From assembly GCF_003945345.1 (NCBI RefSeq), contig NZ_AP019308.1, positions 6,012,501-6,075,000 of the forward strand: DNA of 62,500 nt, in the 5' to 3' direction. Made by a program: the position numbers and the translations under genes. Shown here piece by piece: positions 18,220 to 25,361 of this stretch (positions are counted from its first letter, which is position 1; each line of letters begins with the position of its first letter). The notes beneath the pieces are model-generated. The model was not told the origin of the DNA and made no database searches. It saw only the letters and a list, made by a program, of their open reading frames with translations. This DNA comes from Paenibacillus baekrokdamisoli (GTDB lineage Bacteria; Bacillota; Bacilli; Paenibacillales; Paenibacillaceae).

Positions 18220-18992
18220 GTGAGTTTGAGCATGACCATGACCAGGATTCACAAGAATGGATTGCAGGTAAACACCCGGTCATGGAGGCACTGCGCTCCG
18301 GACGTGAAATAAATAAGATCTGGATAGCCGAGCAGATGCAAAAAAATGCAGCTCAGCTTATTGTTGCCGAAGCGAAGAAGGCGGGAATTATTGTACAGTT
18401 CGCGGATAAACGCAAGCTGGATCAAATGGTGAATGATGTTTCTCATCAAGGCGTTATCGCACAAGCTGCTGCATACCGCTATTATGAATTAGATGAAATT
18501 TTAGAACGTGCTCGGGAGAATGGTGAAGTTCCCTTTCTGCTGCTGCTTGATGAAATTGAAGATCCGCATAACTTAGGTTCGATCCTGCGAACTGCGGAAT
18601 GTACGGGGGTGCATGGCGTAATTATTCCCAAGCGCCGTTCGGCATCTCTAACCGCAACGGTTGCTAAAACATCCGCAGGTGCGGTTGAATACGTTCCAGT
18701 CGCCCGGATTACGAATATGGCACAAACGATCGACAAGCTCAAAGAAGCGGGGATTTGGATTGCGGGAGCTGATGTAGGTGCAACACAGGATGTGTTCGCG
18801 TCTAAAACAAGCTTTGATATGCCGCTTGCCGTCGTCATTGGGAATGAGGCAAAGGGAATTGGCCGATTAATTCGGGAGAAATGTGATTTTCTCATTAAAC
18901 TACCTATGAATGGACGGCTGAATTCACTAAATGCTTCTGTTGCAGCAGGTGTTCTCATGTATGAAGTGGTGCGCCAGCGCCTAAATCGCTAA
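18216..18992 (+). CDS. rlmB: 23S rRNA (guanosine-2'-O-)-methyltransferase RlmB (TrmH family)
   Basis: SPOUT-fold methyltransferase, 258 residues, with an L30e-like substrate-binding N-terminus (about 15-85). The three SPOUT motifs are DEIEDPHNLGSILRTAE, GNEAKGIGRLIREKC and LNSLNASVAAGVLMYE. A short acidic N-terminal stretch (EFEHDHDQDSQE) precedes them. Start ATG overlaps the mrnC stop, so the two rRNA-maturation genes are coupled. The exact target nucleotide is inferred from family only. Confidence 0.93.
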   Translation: MSEFEHDHDQDSQEWIAGKHPVMEALRSGREINKIWIAEQMQKNAAQLIVAEAKKAGIIVQFADKRKLDQMVNDVSHQGVIAQAAAYRYYELDEILERARENGEVPFLLLLDEIEDPHNLGSILRTAECTGVHGVIIPKRRSASLTATVAKTSAGAVEYVPVARITNMAQTIDKLKEAGIWIAGADVGATQDVFASKTSFDMPLAVVIGNEAKGIGRLIREKCDFLIKLPMNGRLNSLNASVAAGVLMYEVVRQRLNR

Positions 18993-18994
18993 CC

Positions 18995-19516
18995 ATGCGG
19001 CGCCGTGAAGATGTACTGCTTGTCGATGGCTACAATGTGATTGGTGCATGGTCGATGCTTTCGTCCCTTCGAGATAGTAGTCTAGAAGATGCACGAGATC
19101 TTCTGCTGGAAATGCTGGCTGATTATCAAGGCTTTACCGGTATGGAGGTTATCGTTGTTTTTGACGCGCATCAAGTGCCTGGTATTGGCTCCACCTTTAA
19201 TCAGTATCGCGTGTCGGTTGTTTACACGAAGGAGAAGGAAACGGCTGATGCTTGCATTGAACGTCTTTCATCTGAGCTTGCTCTGCGCAGCCGAGACCTT
19301 TATGTTGCGACCTCTGATTTAGTAGAGCAGCATGTAGCTTTCGGCAATGGTGCACTGCGCATCTCGGCGAGGGAACTACTCATTAATATCCAGCAAAATC
19401 GTAAAGAGATTGAACGAACACTTGATTATGGATCAAAGGTTCGCAATGAGCTGGACAATAACCTGAGCATGGATGTCAAAACAAAGCTCGAGAGATGGCG
19501 AAGAGGTCAAAAATGA
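18995..19516 (+). CDS. yacP: NYN-domain endoribonuclease (YacP/Rae1 family)
   Basis: 173-residue PIN/NYN-fold nuclease. In B. subtilis the homologue Rae1 cleaves mRNA in the ribosomal A site. Visible features are LLVDGYNVIGAW (first catalytic Asp), VVFDAHQV, the KEKETADACIERL acidic segment and the VATSDLVEQ strand. The ATG is 2 nt after the rlmB stop and has no obvious SD, so translation probably depends on coupling to rlmB. Last gene of the cysE run. Confidence 0.92.
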   Translation: MRRREDVLLVDGYNVIGAWSMLSSLRDSSLEDARDLLLEMLADYQGFTGMEVIVVFDAHQVPGIGSTFNQYRVSVVYTKEKETADACIERLSSELALRSRDLYVATSDLVEQHVAFGNGALRISARELLINIQQNRKEIERTLDYGSKVRNELDNNLSMDVKTKLERWRRGQK

Positions 19517-19627
19517 GGGTTTTGATATCTTTGATGGGGCGTTACTTTACCTTACATTAAGTGAACATCAAACGGGGTTAAATTCCATTTTTGCTAGATT
19601 ATCAAAGAACCTTCGACATGAACTTGA

Positions 19628-19657
19628 TTGACTCTTCAAGGTTACATAATGTATACT
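19628..19657 (+). promoter_or_regulatory. Sigma-A promoter of sigH
   Basis: TTGACT (19628-19633), 18 nt, TATACT (19652-19657). Expected start near 19664, giving a leader of about 120 nt before the GTG start of sigH. The leader contains an SD with AUG-UAG (see separate entry). Confidence 0.75.
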
Positions 19658-19674
19658 GAGTCTATGTTTCTTTT

Positions 19675-19716
19675 GGAGGAACGGTAAATGTAGCTTGTTT
19701 CTATGATTTGAACAAG
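19675..19716 (+). promoter_or_regulatory. Start-stop element (SD + AUG-UAG) and hairpin in the sigH leader
   Basis: GGAGGA at 19675-19680 is followed, after the ideal 7 nt, by ATG (19688-19690) immediately followed by TAG. The ATG is out of frame with sigH. A small hairpin CTTGTT/AACAAG spans 19694-19716. Just upstream, ATG 19664 opens a seven-codon frame ending TAA at 19685-19687. A regulatory role is inference; the arrangement itself is directly visible. Confidence 0.4.
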
Positions 19717-19782
19717 TGATTGGTAACTAGGATTTATTTTAGTTTTGCGCAATGCACGCCTTTCGAGCCGGAGGGATTGTTC

Positions 19783-20433
19783 GTGAGCATCGACCTCAGA
19801 GAATGGAAAACGCTGGACTTTGACTGCAGAACGGACGAAGACATTGTAGAAGCGGTTCGTGAAGGTGAAAGTGAAGCGCTGGAATATTTGATTAATAAAT
19901 ACAAGAATTTTGTCCGTGCTAAAGCGCGTTCCTATTTCTTAATTGGGGCCGATCGCGAGGATATCGTTCAAGAAGGTATGATAGGGTTATATAAAGCGAT
20001 AAGAGATTTCAGGGGAGATAAGCTTGCGTCATTCAAGGCGTTTGCAGAGCTTTGCATAACGCGTCAAATAATTACTGCTATTAAGACGGCGACGCGTCAG
20101 AAGCATATACCACTTAATTCTTATGTATCGTTGGACAAGCCTATCTACGACGAAGACTCCGACCGTACGCTGCTTGACGTTATCTGTGGAACGAGAGTTT
20201 CAGATCCAGAAGAGTTGATTATTAATCAAGAAGAATTCATTGGTCTTGAAGATAAAATGTCTGAGATTTTGAGCGATTTGGAGCGGAAAGTTCTGATGCT
20301 CTATCTAGACGGTCGTTCCTATCAAGAAATAGCGGTGGATTTAGATCGTCATGTCAAGTCAATCGACAATGCTTTACAGCGTGTTAAACGCAAACTCGAG
20401 CGTTATCTTGAATTACGCAATATTACCAATTAA
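19783..20433 (+). CDS. sigH: RNA polymerase sigma-H factor (Spo0H)
   Basis: Sigma factor for the transition state and sporulation onset. The 216-residue protein has region 2 (EYLINKYKNFVRAKARSYF, then GADREDIVQEGMIGLYKAIRDF) and region 4 with helix-turn-helix (SYQEIAVDLDRHVKSIDNALQRVKRKL). GTG 19783 is chosen because GGAGGG ends 7 nt before it; in-frame extension to 19720 has only a TTG without an SD. In B. subtilis sigH follows yacP and precedes rpmGB-secE-nusG, exactly as here. Confidence 0.97.
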   Translation: MSIDLREWKTLDFDCRTDEDIVEAVREGESEALEYLINKYKNFVRAKARSYFLIGADREDIVQEGMIGLYKAIRDFRGDKLASFKAFAELCITRQIITAIKTATRQKHIPLNSYVSLDKPIYDEDSDRTLLDVICGTRVSDPEELIINQEEFIGLEDKMSEILSDLERKVLMLYLDGRSYQEIAVDLDRHVKSIDNALQRVKRKLERYLELRNITN

Positions 20434-20446
20434 ATTTGCAAATAGG

Positions 20447-20469
20447 AGAGCCTACTGGCTCTTTTTTTA
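20447..20469 (+). terminator. Terminator after sigH
   Basis: Stem AGAGCC/GGCTCT with a 4-nt loop followed by TTTTTTA. It lies 13 nt after the sigH stop. Confidence 0.88.
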
Positions 20470-20640
20470 TGAGCTCTATTTCTTTTTATTAATTCCAACT
20501 CTAGTGGTTTGAAAGAAAAATGGTTTGGCAATAATAAACGAAGCGAGCTGTCGGGTTTCGCCTTTTTGATTTGCAAAGACTAGCCAAGTTTGTGAGAGTG
20601 AATTACCAACTAATAGTTAGGTATTCAGAGTAGTTATTCG

Positions 20641-20669
20641 TTGACACTCCCTATCGCTTATGATAAAGT
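20641..20669 (+). promoter_or_regulatory. Candidate promoter for rpmG-secE-nusG
   Basis: Consensus TTGACA at 20641-20646 with TAAAGT at 20664-20669 (17-nt spacer); the -10 is weak. TTATGATAAAG in the same place gives alternatives with shorter spacing. The 170 nt before it, back to the sigH terminator, and the 113 nt after it to rpmG hold no recognised gene. Confidence 0.5.
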
Positions 20670-20782
20670 GTTTTAGGTAGCCCTAAATTAGGTCTTTTTT
20701 ATGATGGGTACTGAATCAGGCGAGTTCCACATACAACGCTTCAAACTTTTTTTATTTATGGTTGTTCGGGAGGTGTACAGCA

Positions 20783-20932
20783 ATGCGGGTAATTATTACT
20801 CTGGCTTGCACAAACTGCAAACAAAGAAACTATGCTTCAAGCAAGAATAAACGGAATCACCCAGACCGCATCGAGATGAAGAAGTTCTGTAAGTATTGTA
20901 ACGAGCATACTCCTCATCGCGAAACTAGATAG
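20783..20932 (+). CDS. rpmG: 50S ribosomal protein L33
   Basis: 49-residue ribosomal protein MRVIITLACTNCKQRNY... ending HTPHRETR. It has the zinc-binding form with C9/C12 and C36/C39 (CTNC, CKYC) intact, the C+ paralogue type that Firmicutes repress under zinc limitation elsewhere. SD GGGAGGTG lies 8 nt before the ATG. Sits directly before secE, the standard location. Confidence 0.96.
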   Translation: MRVIITLACTNCKQRNYASSKNKRNHPDRIEMKKFCKYCNEHTPHRETR

Positions 20933-20951
20933 GTCAATTGGAGGTGTGGAC

Positions 20952-21161
20952 GTGGCATTTTTAGCTAAACTGAAGCAAAGCTTCGGATCGACGTTTTCCT
21001 TCTTTACCGACAGCTTCGCAGAATTGAAGAAAGTCCGTTGGCCAAGCCGTAAAGAGTTGACAAGCTATACTCTCGTCGTAATGGTGACGATTATAGCGGT
21101 AACTGTCTACTTTTGGGTGCTTGACATTGGAATTTCCGCATTGGTCGAACTGATTGTTTAA
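20952..21161 (+). CDS. secE: Preprotein translocase subunit SecE
   Basis: Single-span essential partner of SecY. The 69-residue protein has the SecE signature FAELKKVRWPSRKEL followed by one transmembrane helix (about 42-65). GTG 20952 gives MAFLAKLKQ with TGGAGGTG about 6 nt upstream; the in-frame GTG at 20946 overlaps the SD. Located between rpmG and nusG. Confidence 0.94.
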   Translation: MAFLAKLKQSFGSTFSFFTDSFAELKKVRWPSRKELTSYTLVVMVTIIAVTVYFWVLDIGISALVELIV

Positions 21162-21184
21162 GAAGGGGCCAAGGGTGGCTTGTT

Positions 21185-21730
21185 ATGGAAAAAGAGATGG
21201 AAAAAAGATGGTACGTTGTCCATACCTACTCTGGGTATGAGAACAAAGTAAAAGCGAATTTAGAGAAGCGCGTTGAATCAATGGGCATGGAGGATAAGAT
21301 TTTCCGTGTGCTCGTTCCGATGGAAGAAGAAGTGGTAAACAAAGACGGTAAGCAAAAAATCGTCATGCGTAAAGTTTATCCCGGCTACGTCCTCGTAGAA
21401 ATGGTTCAAACCGATGACTCTTGGTATGTTGTTCGCAATACACCGGGTGTAACTGGCTTTGTCGGTTCGACAGGTTCAGGCTCGAAACCAACTCCACTGC
21501 TGCCTGATGAAGTGGAAGGAATCTTGCGTCACATGGGTATTGATGAACCGAAACCGAAAATCGAATTCGATTTACGGGAAACCGTTCGCGTTAAAGTTGG
21601 ACCATTCGCTAATTTTGTCGGCACTGTAGAAGAGATTCTACTCGACAAGAGCAAGCTGAAGGTTCATGTTAACATGTTTGGCAGAGAGACGCCGCTTGAA
21701 CTCGATTACACGCAAGTGGAAAAGATTTAA
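21185..21730 (+). CDS. nusG: Transcription termination/antitermination factor NusG
   Basis: Elongation factor that binds the RNA polymerase clamp helices; it promotes pausing in Bacillus. The 181-residue protein has an NGN domain starting KRWYVVHTYSGYE (about 7-115) and a KOW domain (VKVGPFANFVGTVEEI) at the C-terminus. ATG 21185 with AAGGGTGG 8 nt upstream; ATG 21197 (MEKRWYV) is an alternative. Standard secE-nusG-rplK order. Confidence 0.97.
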   Translation: MEKEMEKRWYVVHTYSGYENKVKANLEKRVESMGMEDKIFRVLVPMEEEVVNKDGKQKIVMRKVYPGYVLVEMVQTDDSWYVVRNTPGVTGFVGSTGSGSKPTPLLPDEVEGILRHMGIDEPKPKIEFDLRETVRVKVGPFANFVGTVEEILLDKSKLKVHVNMFGRETPLELDYTQVEKI

Positions 21731-21819
21731 CGGTTTCGATATCTGTCTAGCAGCATGAAATTGTCATGTCGATTCAACATCATGACAAAGTGGATTACTC
21801 TGGCAAGGAGGTGTGCAAC

Positions 21820-22245
21820 ATGGCAAAGAAAGTCATTAAAATGGTAAAACTGCAAGTTAATGCAGGGAAAGCGAATCCGGCTCCGCCGATCGGTCCTGCA
21901 CTAGGTCAAGCTGGTGTCAACATCATGGCGTTCTGTAAAGAGTTTAACGCTCGTACAGCCGATCAAGTTGGTTTGATTATTCCAGTTGAGATCACAGTAT
22001 TTGAAGATCGTTCATTCACATTTATCACAAAGACTCCACCGGCTGCTGTTCTTCTTCGTGTAGCTGCGAAGATTGAAAAAGGTTCGGGTGAGCCTAACAA
22101 GAAAAAAGTTGCTACAGTTAAACGTGCAACAGTACGTGAAATCGCTGAGCAAAAAATGCCTGACCTTAACGCAGCTTCTGTTGAAGCAGCAATGCGCATG
22201 GTTGAAGGTACAGCGCGCAGCATGGGCGTAGTAATCGAAGACTAA
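21820..22245 (+). CDS. rplK: 50S ribosomal protein L11
   Basis: 141-residue protein of the GTPase-associated centre. It has the proline-rich N-terminus KANPAPPIGPALGQAGVNIM and the C-terminal rRNA-binding domain (GTARSMGVVIED end). ATG 21820 is preceded by AAGGAGGTG. Methylation-target lysines near the N-terminus are present. Cotranscription with rplA is likely. Confidence 0.98.
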   Translation: MAKKVIKMVKLQVNAGKANPAPPIGPALGQAGVNIMAFCKEFNARTADQVGLIIPVEITVFEDRSFTFITKTPPAAVLLRVAAKIEKGSGEPNKKKVATVKRATVREIAEQKMPDLNAASVEAAMRMVEGTARSMGVVIED

Positions 22246-22381
22246 TTTGATTACCGTTACGGTGTTGTAGGGCACGCCAGATGGCGTTGTCTGACTGAGA
22301 GGATCTTTGGGTTCGCTCAGGTGGGAGGATCTCCAGCAATGGAGGGTTTTCCGTTAAAACCACACAAGGAGGAGAATATCC
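22246..22381 (+). other. rplK-rplA spacer with inverted repeats (possible L1 control site)
   Basis: 136 nt without a gene. It contains the hairpin CGCCAGATGGCG at 22275-22286, ACCGTTACGGT just after the rplK stop, and two GGATC-containing segments. In E. coli the L1 protein represses the L11-L1 mRNA through a leader site; whether this spacer plays that role here is inference. Confidence 0.35.
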
Positions 22382-23074
22382 ATGGCTAAAAGAGGTAAAA
22401 AATATCAAGATGCTGTTAAGCTGATTGATAGCGAAGCTACTTACGAATCTCTAGAAGCAATTGAGCTTGTTAAGAAAGCATCCACTGCAAAATTCGACGA
22501 AACAGTTGAAGTTGCGGTTCGTCTGGGTGTAGACCCTAAGAAACAAGATCAAGCGGTTCGTGGCGTAGTTGTACTTCCGCATGGTACTGGTAAAACAAAA
22601 CGCGTACTCGTTTTTGCAAAAGGTGACAAAGCCAAAGAAGCAGAAGCAGCAGGCGCAGATTATGTTGGCGATGCTGACGTAATCGCTAAAATTCAACAAG
22701 GCTGGTTCGACTTCGACGTTTGTGTTGCTACTCCGGACATGATGGCTGAAGTTGGTAAACTGGGTCGTATTCTCGGTGGTAAAGGTCTCATGCCGAATCC
22801 GAAAGCGGGTACTGTAACGTTTGACGTTACAAAAGCCGTGCAAGAGATCAAAGCCGGTAAGATCGAGTACCGTCTTGATAGAGCAGGTCAAATCCATGCA
22901 CCAATCGGTAAAGTATCGTTTGATGCAGACAAGCTGAACGAGAACCTTCGTACTCTGGTAGATGCACTAAACCGTGCTAAACCGGCAGCAGCTAAAGGGG
23001 TTTACTTGAAAAACATCGCCGTTTCCTCAACGATGGGCCCTAGTGCTCGTCTTAACGTTTCTGTATATCGTTAA
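22382..23074 (+). CDS. rplA: 50S ribosomal protein L1
   Basis: 230-residue L1-stalk protein that also acts as a translational repressor in bacteria. It has the signature GKGLMPNPKAGTV and the flanking PHGTGKTKRVLVFA and MGPSARLNV segments. ATG behind AAGGAGGAG. Length normal. Confidence 0.98.
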   Translation: MAKRGKKYQDAVKLIDSEATYESLEAIELVKKASTAKFDETVEVAVRLGVDPKKQDQAVRGVVVLPHGTGKTKRVLVFAKGDKAKEAEAAGADYVGDADVIAKIQQGWFDFDVCVATPDMMAEVGKLGRILGGKGLMPNPKAGTVTFDVTKAVQEIKAGKIEYRLDRAGQIHAPIGKVSFDADKLNENLRTLVDALNRAKPAAAKGVYLKNIAVSSTMGPSARLNVSVYR

Positions 23075-23084
23075 GAGGACGGAA

Positions 23085-23250
23085 TTAACAATCGAATATG
23101 CATACCGTAGACAGTAGGTGCCAGGTCATCTGGCTTAATTTCCTACCGAGGTGTTATGATAAACGTGTTTGTGCGCTTTTGCCTTAAGGCTGGAGTGATT
23201 TACGGACCATCATGGCCTTCGCATTGTCTGCGGAGGCCTTTCTCATGCAC
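23085..23250 (+). promoter_or_regulatory. Ribosomal protein L10 leader
   Basis: The segment 23104-23156 (ACCGTAGACAGTAGGTGCC ... TTTCCTACCGAGGTGTT) has the conserved sequence and pairing of the Firmicute L10 leader, AGTAGG pairing with CCTACC. It is followed by a stem GGCCTTCGC/GCGGAGGCC (23214-23238) and TTTCTC, which looks like a regulated terminator. L10(L12)4 binding should attenuate rplJ-rplL expression; this is family knowledge applied to the visible structure. Confidence 0.82.
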
Positions 23251-23312
23251 TTAGGAGAAAGTAATCCGCCGCTAGAAACGGGATGTCTAGAACATTACGG
23301 GAGGTGTACATT

Positions 23313-23810
23313 ATGGCAAACGCAAAAATCATCCAAGGTAAAGAGCAAGCTGTAACTGAAATTTCGTCAAAACTTCGCGAAAGCTCATGCACAGTTGTAG
23401 CTGATTACCGTGGACTAAACGTGAAGCAAGTTACTGAGCTCCGTAAACAATTGCGCGATGCGAACATTGAGTTTCAAGTTTTGAAAAACTCCTTGATTCG
23501 TCGTGCAACTGCGAATGCTGATCTCACAGCTCTTGATGCTGTTCTTACAGGTCCTACTGCTGTTGCTTTCAGTAAAGAGGATGCTGTTGGTCCAGCTAAA
23601 ATTTTGGCTGACTTCGCTAAAAAGAATGACGCTTTGAAATTGAAAGGCGGCGTTGTTGGAGGCCAAGTATTTAACGCGGAAGAAATCAAAGCGTTGGCGG
23701 ATCTACCGTCACGCGAAGGTTTGCTCTCCATGCTCCTCAGCGTGCTTCAAGCGCCTATGCGCAACTTCGCCCTTGCTGTTAAAGCAGTGGCTGAGAAACA
23801 AGAAGCATAA
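23313..23810 (+). CDS. rplJ: 50S ribosomal protein L10
   Basis: 165-residue base of the L7/L12 stalk, and the autoregulator that binds its leader. It has the N-terminal rRNA-binding part with CTVVADYRGLNVKQVTELR and a C-terminal helix (MLSVLQAPMRNFALAVKAVAEK) that docks L12 dimers. ATG 23313 behind GGGAGGTG; an upstream in-frame start at 23283 has no SD. Confidence 0.97.
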   Translation: MANAKIIQGKEQAVTEISSKLRESSCTVVADYRGLNVKQVTELRKQLRDANIEFQVLKNSLIRRATANADLTALDAVLTGPTAVAFSKEDAVGPAKILADFAKKNDALKLKGGVVGGQVFNAEEIKALADLPSREGLLSMLLSVLQAPMRNFALAVKAVAEKQEA

Positions 23811-23879
23811 GAAGATGTTTCACTTTTTAACGAACACAATGAAAACAAATAATAAAACAAACTATTGGAGGTTTATCTC

Positions 23880-24242
23880 ATGAGTAAAGAACAAATCTTG
23901 GAAGCCATTAAAGGCATGAACGTTCTTGAATTGAACGATCTAGTTAAAGCAATCGAAGAAGAATTCGGCGTTACAGCAGCAGCACCAGTTGCAGCTGGCG
24001 GCGGCGCAGCAGCAGCAGTAGTTGAAGAGCAATCTGAATTTGACGTAATCTTGGTAAGTGCTGGCGCTTCCAAAATCAACGTTATCAAAGCTGTTCGCGA
24101 AATCACAGGTCTTGGCCTGAAAGAAGCGAAAGATGTTGTTGATGGCGCTCCTAAAGCAATCAAAGAAAAAATTGCTAAAGAAGAAGCAGATTCTATCAAA
24201 GCTAAACTTGAAGAAGCAGGCGCTTCTGTAGAAGTTAAGTAA
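23880..24242 (+). CDS. rplL: 50S ribosomal protein L7/L12
   Basis: 120-residue stalk protein that recruits translational GTPases. It has an N-terminal dimerisation domain (1-32), an Ala/Gly/Pro hinge (AAAPVAAGGGAAAAVV) and a C-terminal domain with the GLGLKEAKDVVDGAP motif. ATG 23880 with TTGGAGGT upstream. Last gene before a strong terminator. Confidence 0.98.
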   Translation: MSKEQILEAIKGMNVLELNDLVKAIEEEFGVTAAAPVAAGGGAAAAVVEEQSEFDVILVSAGASKINVIKAVREITGLGLKEAKDVVDGAPKAIKEKIAKEEADSIKAKLEEAGASVEVK

Positions 24243-24264
24243 TAGATAGTTACCTAGCATAGCG

Positions 24265-24306
24265 ACGAACCCCTTGAGGCGCAAGCTTCAAGGGGTTCGC
24301 TTTATT
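24265..24306 (+). terminator. Terminator after rplL
   Basis: Long stem GCGACGAACCCCTTGA / TCAAGGGGTTCGC with a short loop, followed by TTTATT. Confidence 0.9.
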
Positions 24307-24380
24307 GTGAAGACGGCTGTACAAAAAGCCTCGAAGTCTGTTTTTCGAAACAGTCGCATGATTAACTTTTAGGAGGGGAT

Positions 24381-24980
24381 ATGATGTCTGAGCACTACTA
24401 CACGCGTAGCCCTGAGGTTAAGCGTGATCGACAACAAATTGAAACAACACTTCGTGGTTATGAACTGCGTTTTATGACAGATGCTGGCGTTTTCTCTAAA
24501 ACTGGTGTTGATTATGGAAGTCGGGTTCTAATTGAGGCGATTGATTTAGATCGTGGTGCCCAAGTGCTTGATGTCGGTTGCGGCTATGGGCCTATTGGAA
24601 TTACAGCAGCGAAACTAGCTTCAGAAGGTCATGTGACTATGATTGATATCAATGAACGTGCCATCGAACTGGCTTTAGAGAATTCGAAACGCAATGGGGT
24701 AACCAATGTTTCGGTTTTGCAAAGTGATCTTTTCGAACGCGTTAGAGATCAGAGTTTTGACGTGATTATTACTAACCCACCTATTCGCGCAGGTAAAGAA
24801 ATTGTGCATCGAATCTTTGAAGAAGGCGAGAAGCTGCTGCGACCTGGAGGCTTCATGTGGGTGGTCATTCAAAAGAAACAAGGTGCACCATCAGCGCTTA
24901 CTAAGCTTGAATCGCTATTTGAAGAAGTCGAAGAAGTCACGAAAGACAAGGGATACCGAATATTTCGAGCATGCAAGTAG
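24381..24980 (+). CDS. Class I SAM-dependent methyltransferase, RsmC-like (YbxB)
   Basis: 199-residue methyltransferase with SAM motif I LDVGCGYGPIG (about 56-66) and the N6/N2-type catalytic motif NPPIRAGK (about 133-140). The latter matches 16S rRNA guanine-N2 methyltransferases of the RsmC type. In B. subtilis the homologue ybxB lies at this place between rplL and rpoB. ATG 24381 (or 24384) follows AGGAGGGG. The rRNA substrate is inferred from family. Confidence 0.9.
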   Translation: MMSEHYYTRSPEVKRDRQQIETTLRGYELRFMTDAGVFSKTGVDYGSRVLIEAIDLDRGAQVLDVGCGYGPIGITAAKLASEGHVTMIDINERAIELALENSKRNGVTNVSVLQSDLFERVRDQSFDVIITNPPIRAGKEIVHRIFEEGEKLLRPGGFMWVVIQKKQGAPSALTKLESLFEEVEEVTKDKGYRIFRACK

Positions 24981-25004
24981 GAATATGGAAAAAGCAATAT
25001 TTTG

Positions 25005-25033
25005 TTGACTTGGTTTTGTCGATGTGTTATCAT
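25005..25033 (+). promoter_or_regulatory. Sigma-A promoter of rpoB-rpoC
   Basis: TTGACT (25005-25010), 17 nt, TATCAT (25028-25033), with TATAAA adjacent. It lies just after rsmC and would give a leader of about 320 nt. Confidence 0.7.
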
Positions 25034-25039
25034 TATAAA

Positions 25040-25361
25040 ATGTCAGTATTAAAATGGGCTCAATCTCTTTAGTCAACTAAAATGTCAAGCGGTTTTTTAA
25101 CTCTTCAGAAATGCCAATTATTTTCTGGAATAGAAAAAGTCAGTTTGACGTATAATGTTTACATTTTGGGCAAAATTACTTGATATGAGACTTTAGTGGT
25201 TGATAGATCGCTAAGGTGTGATTGACAGAAACATGCTCTTTTTTCGAGTTATCGATAAGGGCTTTTCTTTATTGAATCAGAATTTGCCTGCTGCACATTC
25301 TGATTTCGTGAATAAAAGATCGTTCACTTTCTGTGAAGCAGACATGAGGGGTGAGGTTAAG
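25040..25361 (+). other. Long rpoB leader
   Basis: About 320 nt of untranslated sequence before rpoB. It contains an isolated TATAAT at 25151-25156 without a good -35, and an inverted repeat CAGAAT...ATTCTG near 25278-25302. A stretch from GTG 25218 is open in frame with rpoB for 48 codons but has no usable SD. I see no known riboswitch or protein-leader consensus. Confidence 0.45.

Noticed and set aside
25218..25361. N-terminal extension of RpoB by 48 residues
   Set aside because: Start lacks an SD, whereas TTG 25362 has one and gives the standard N-terminus.
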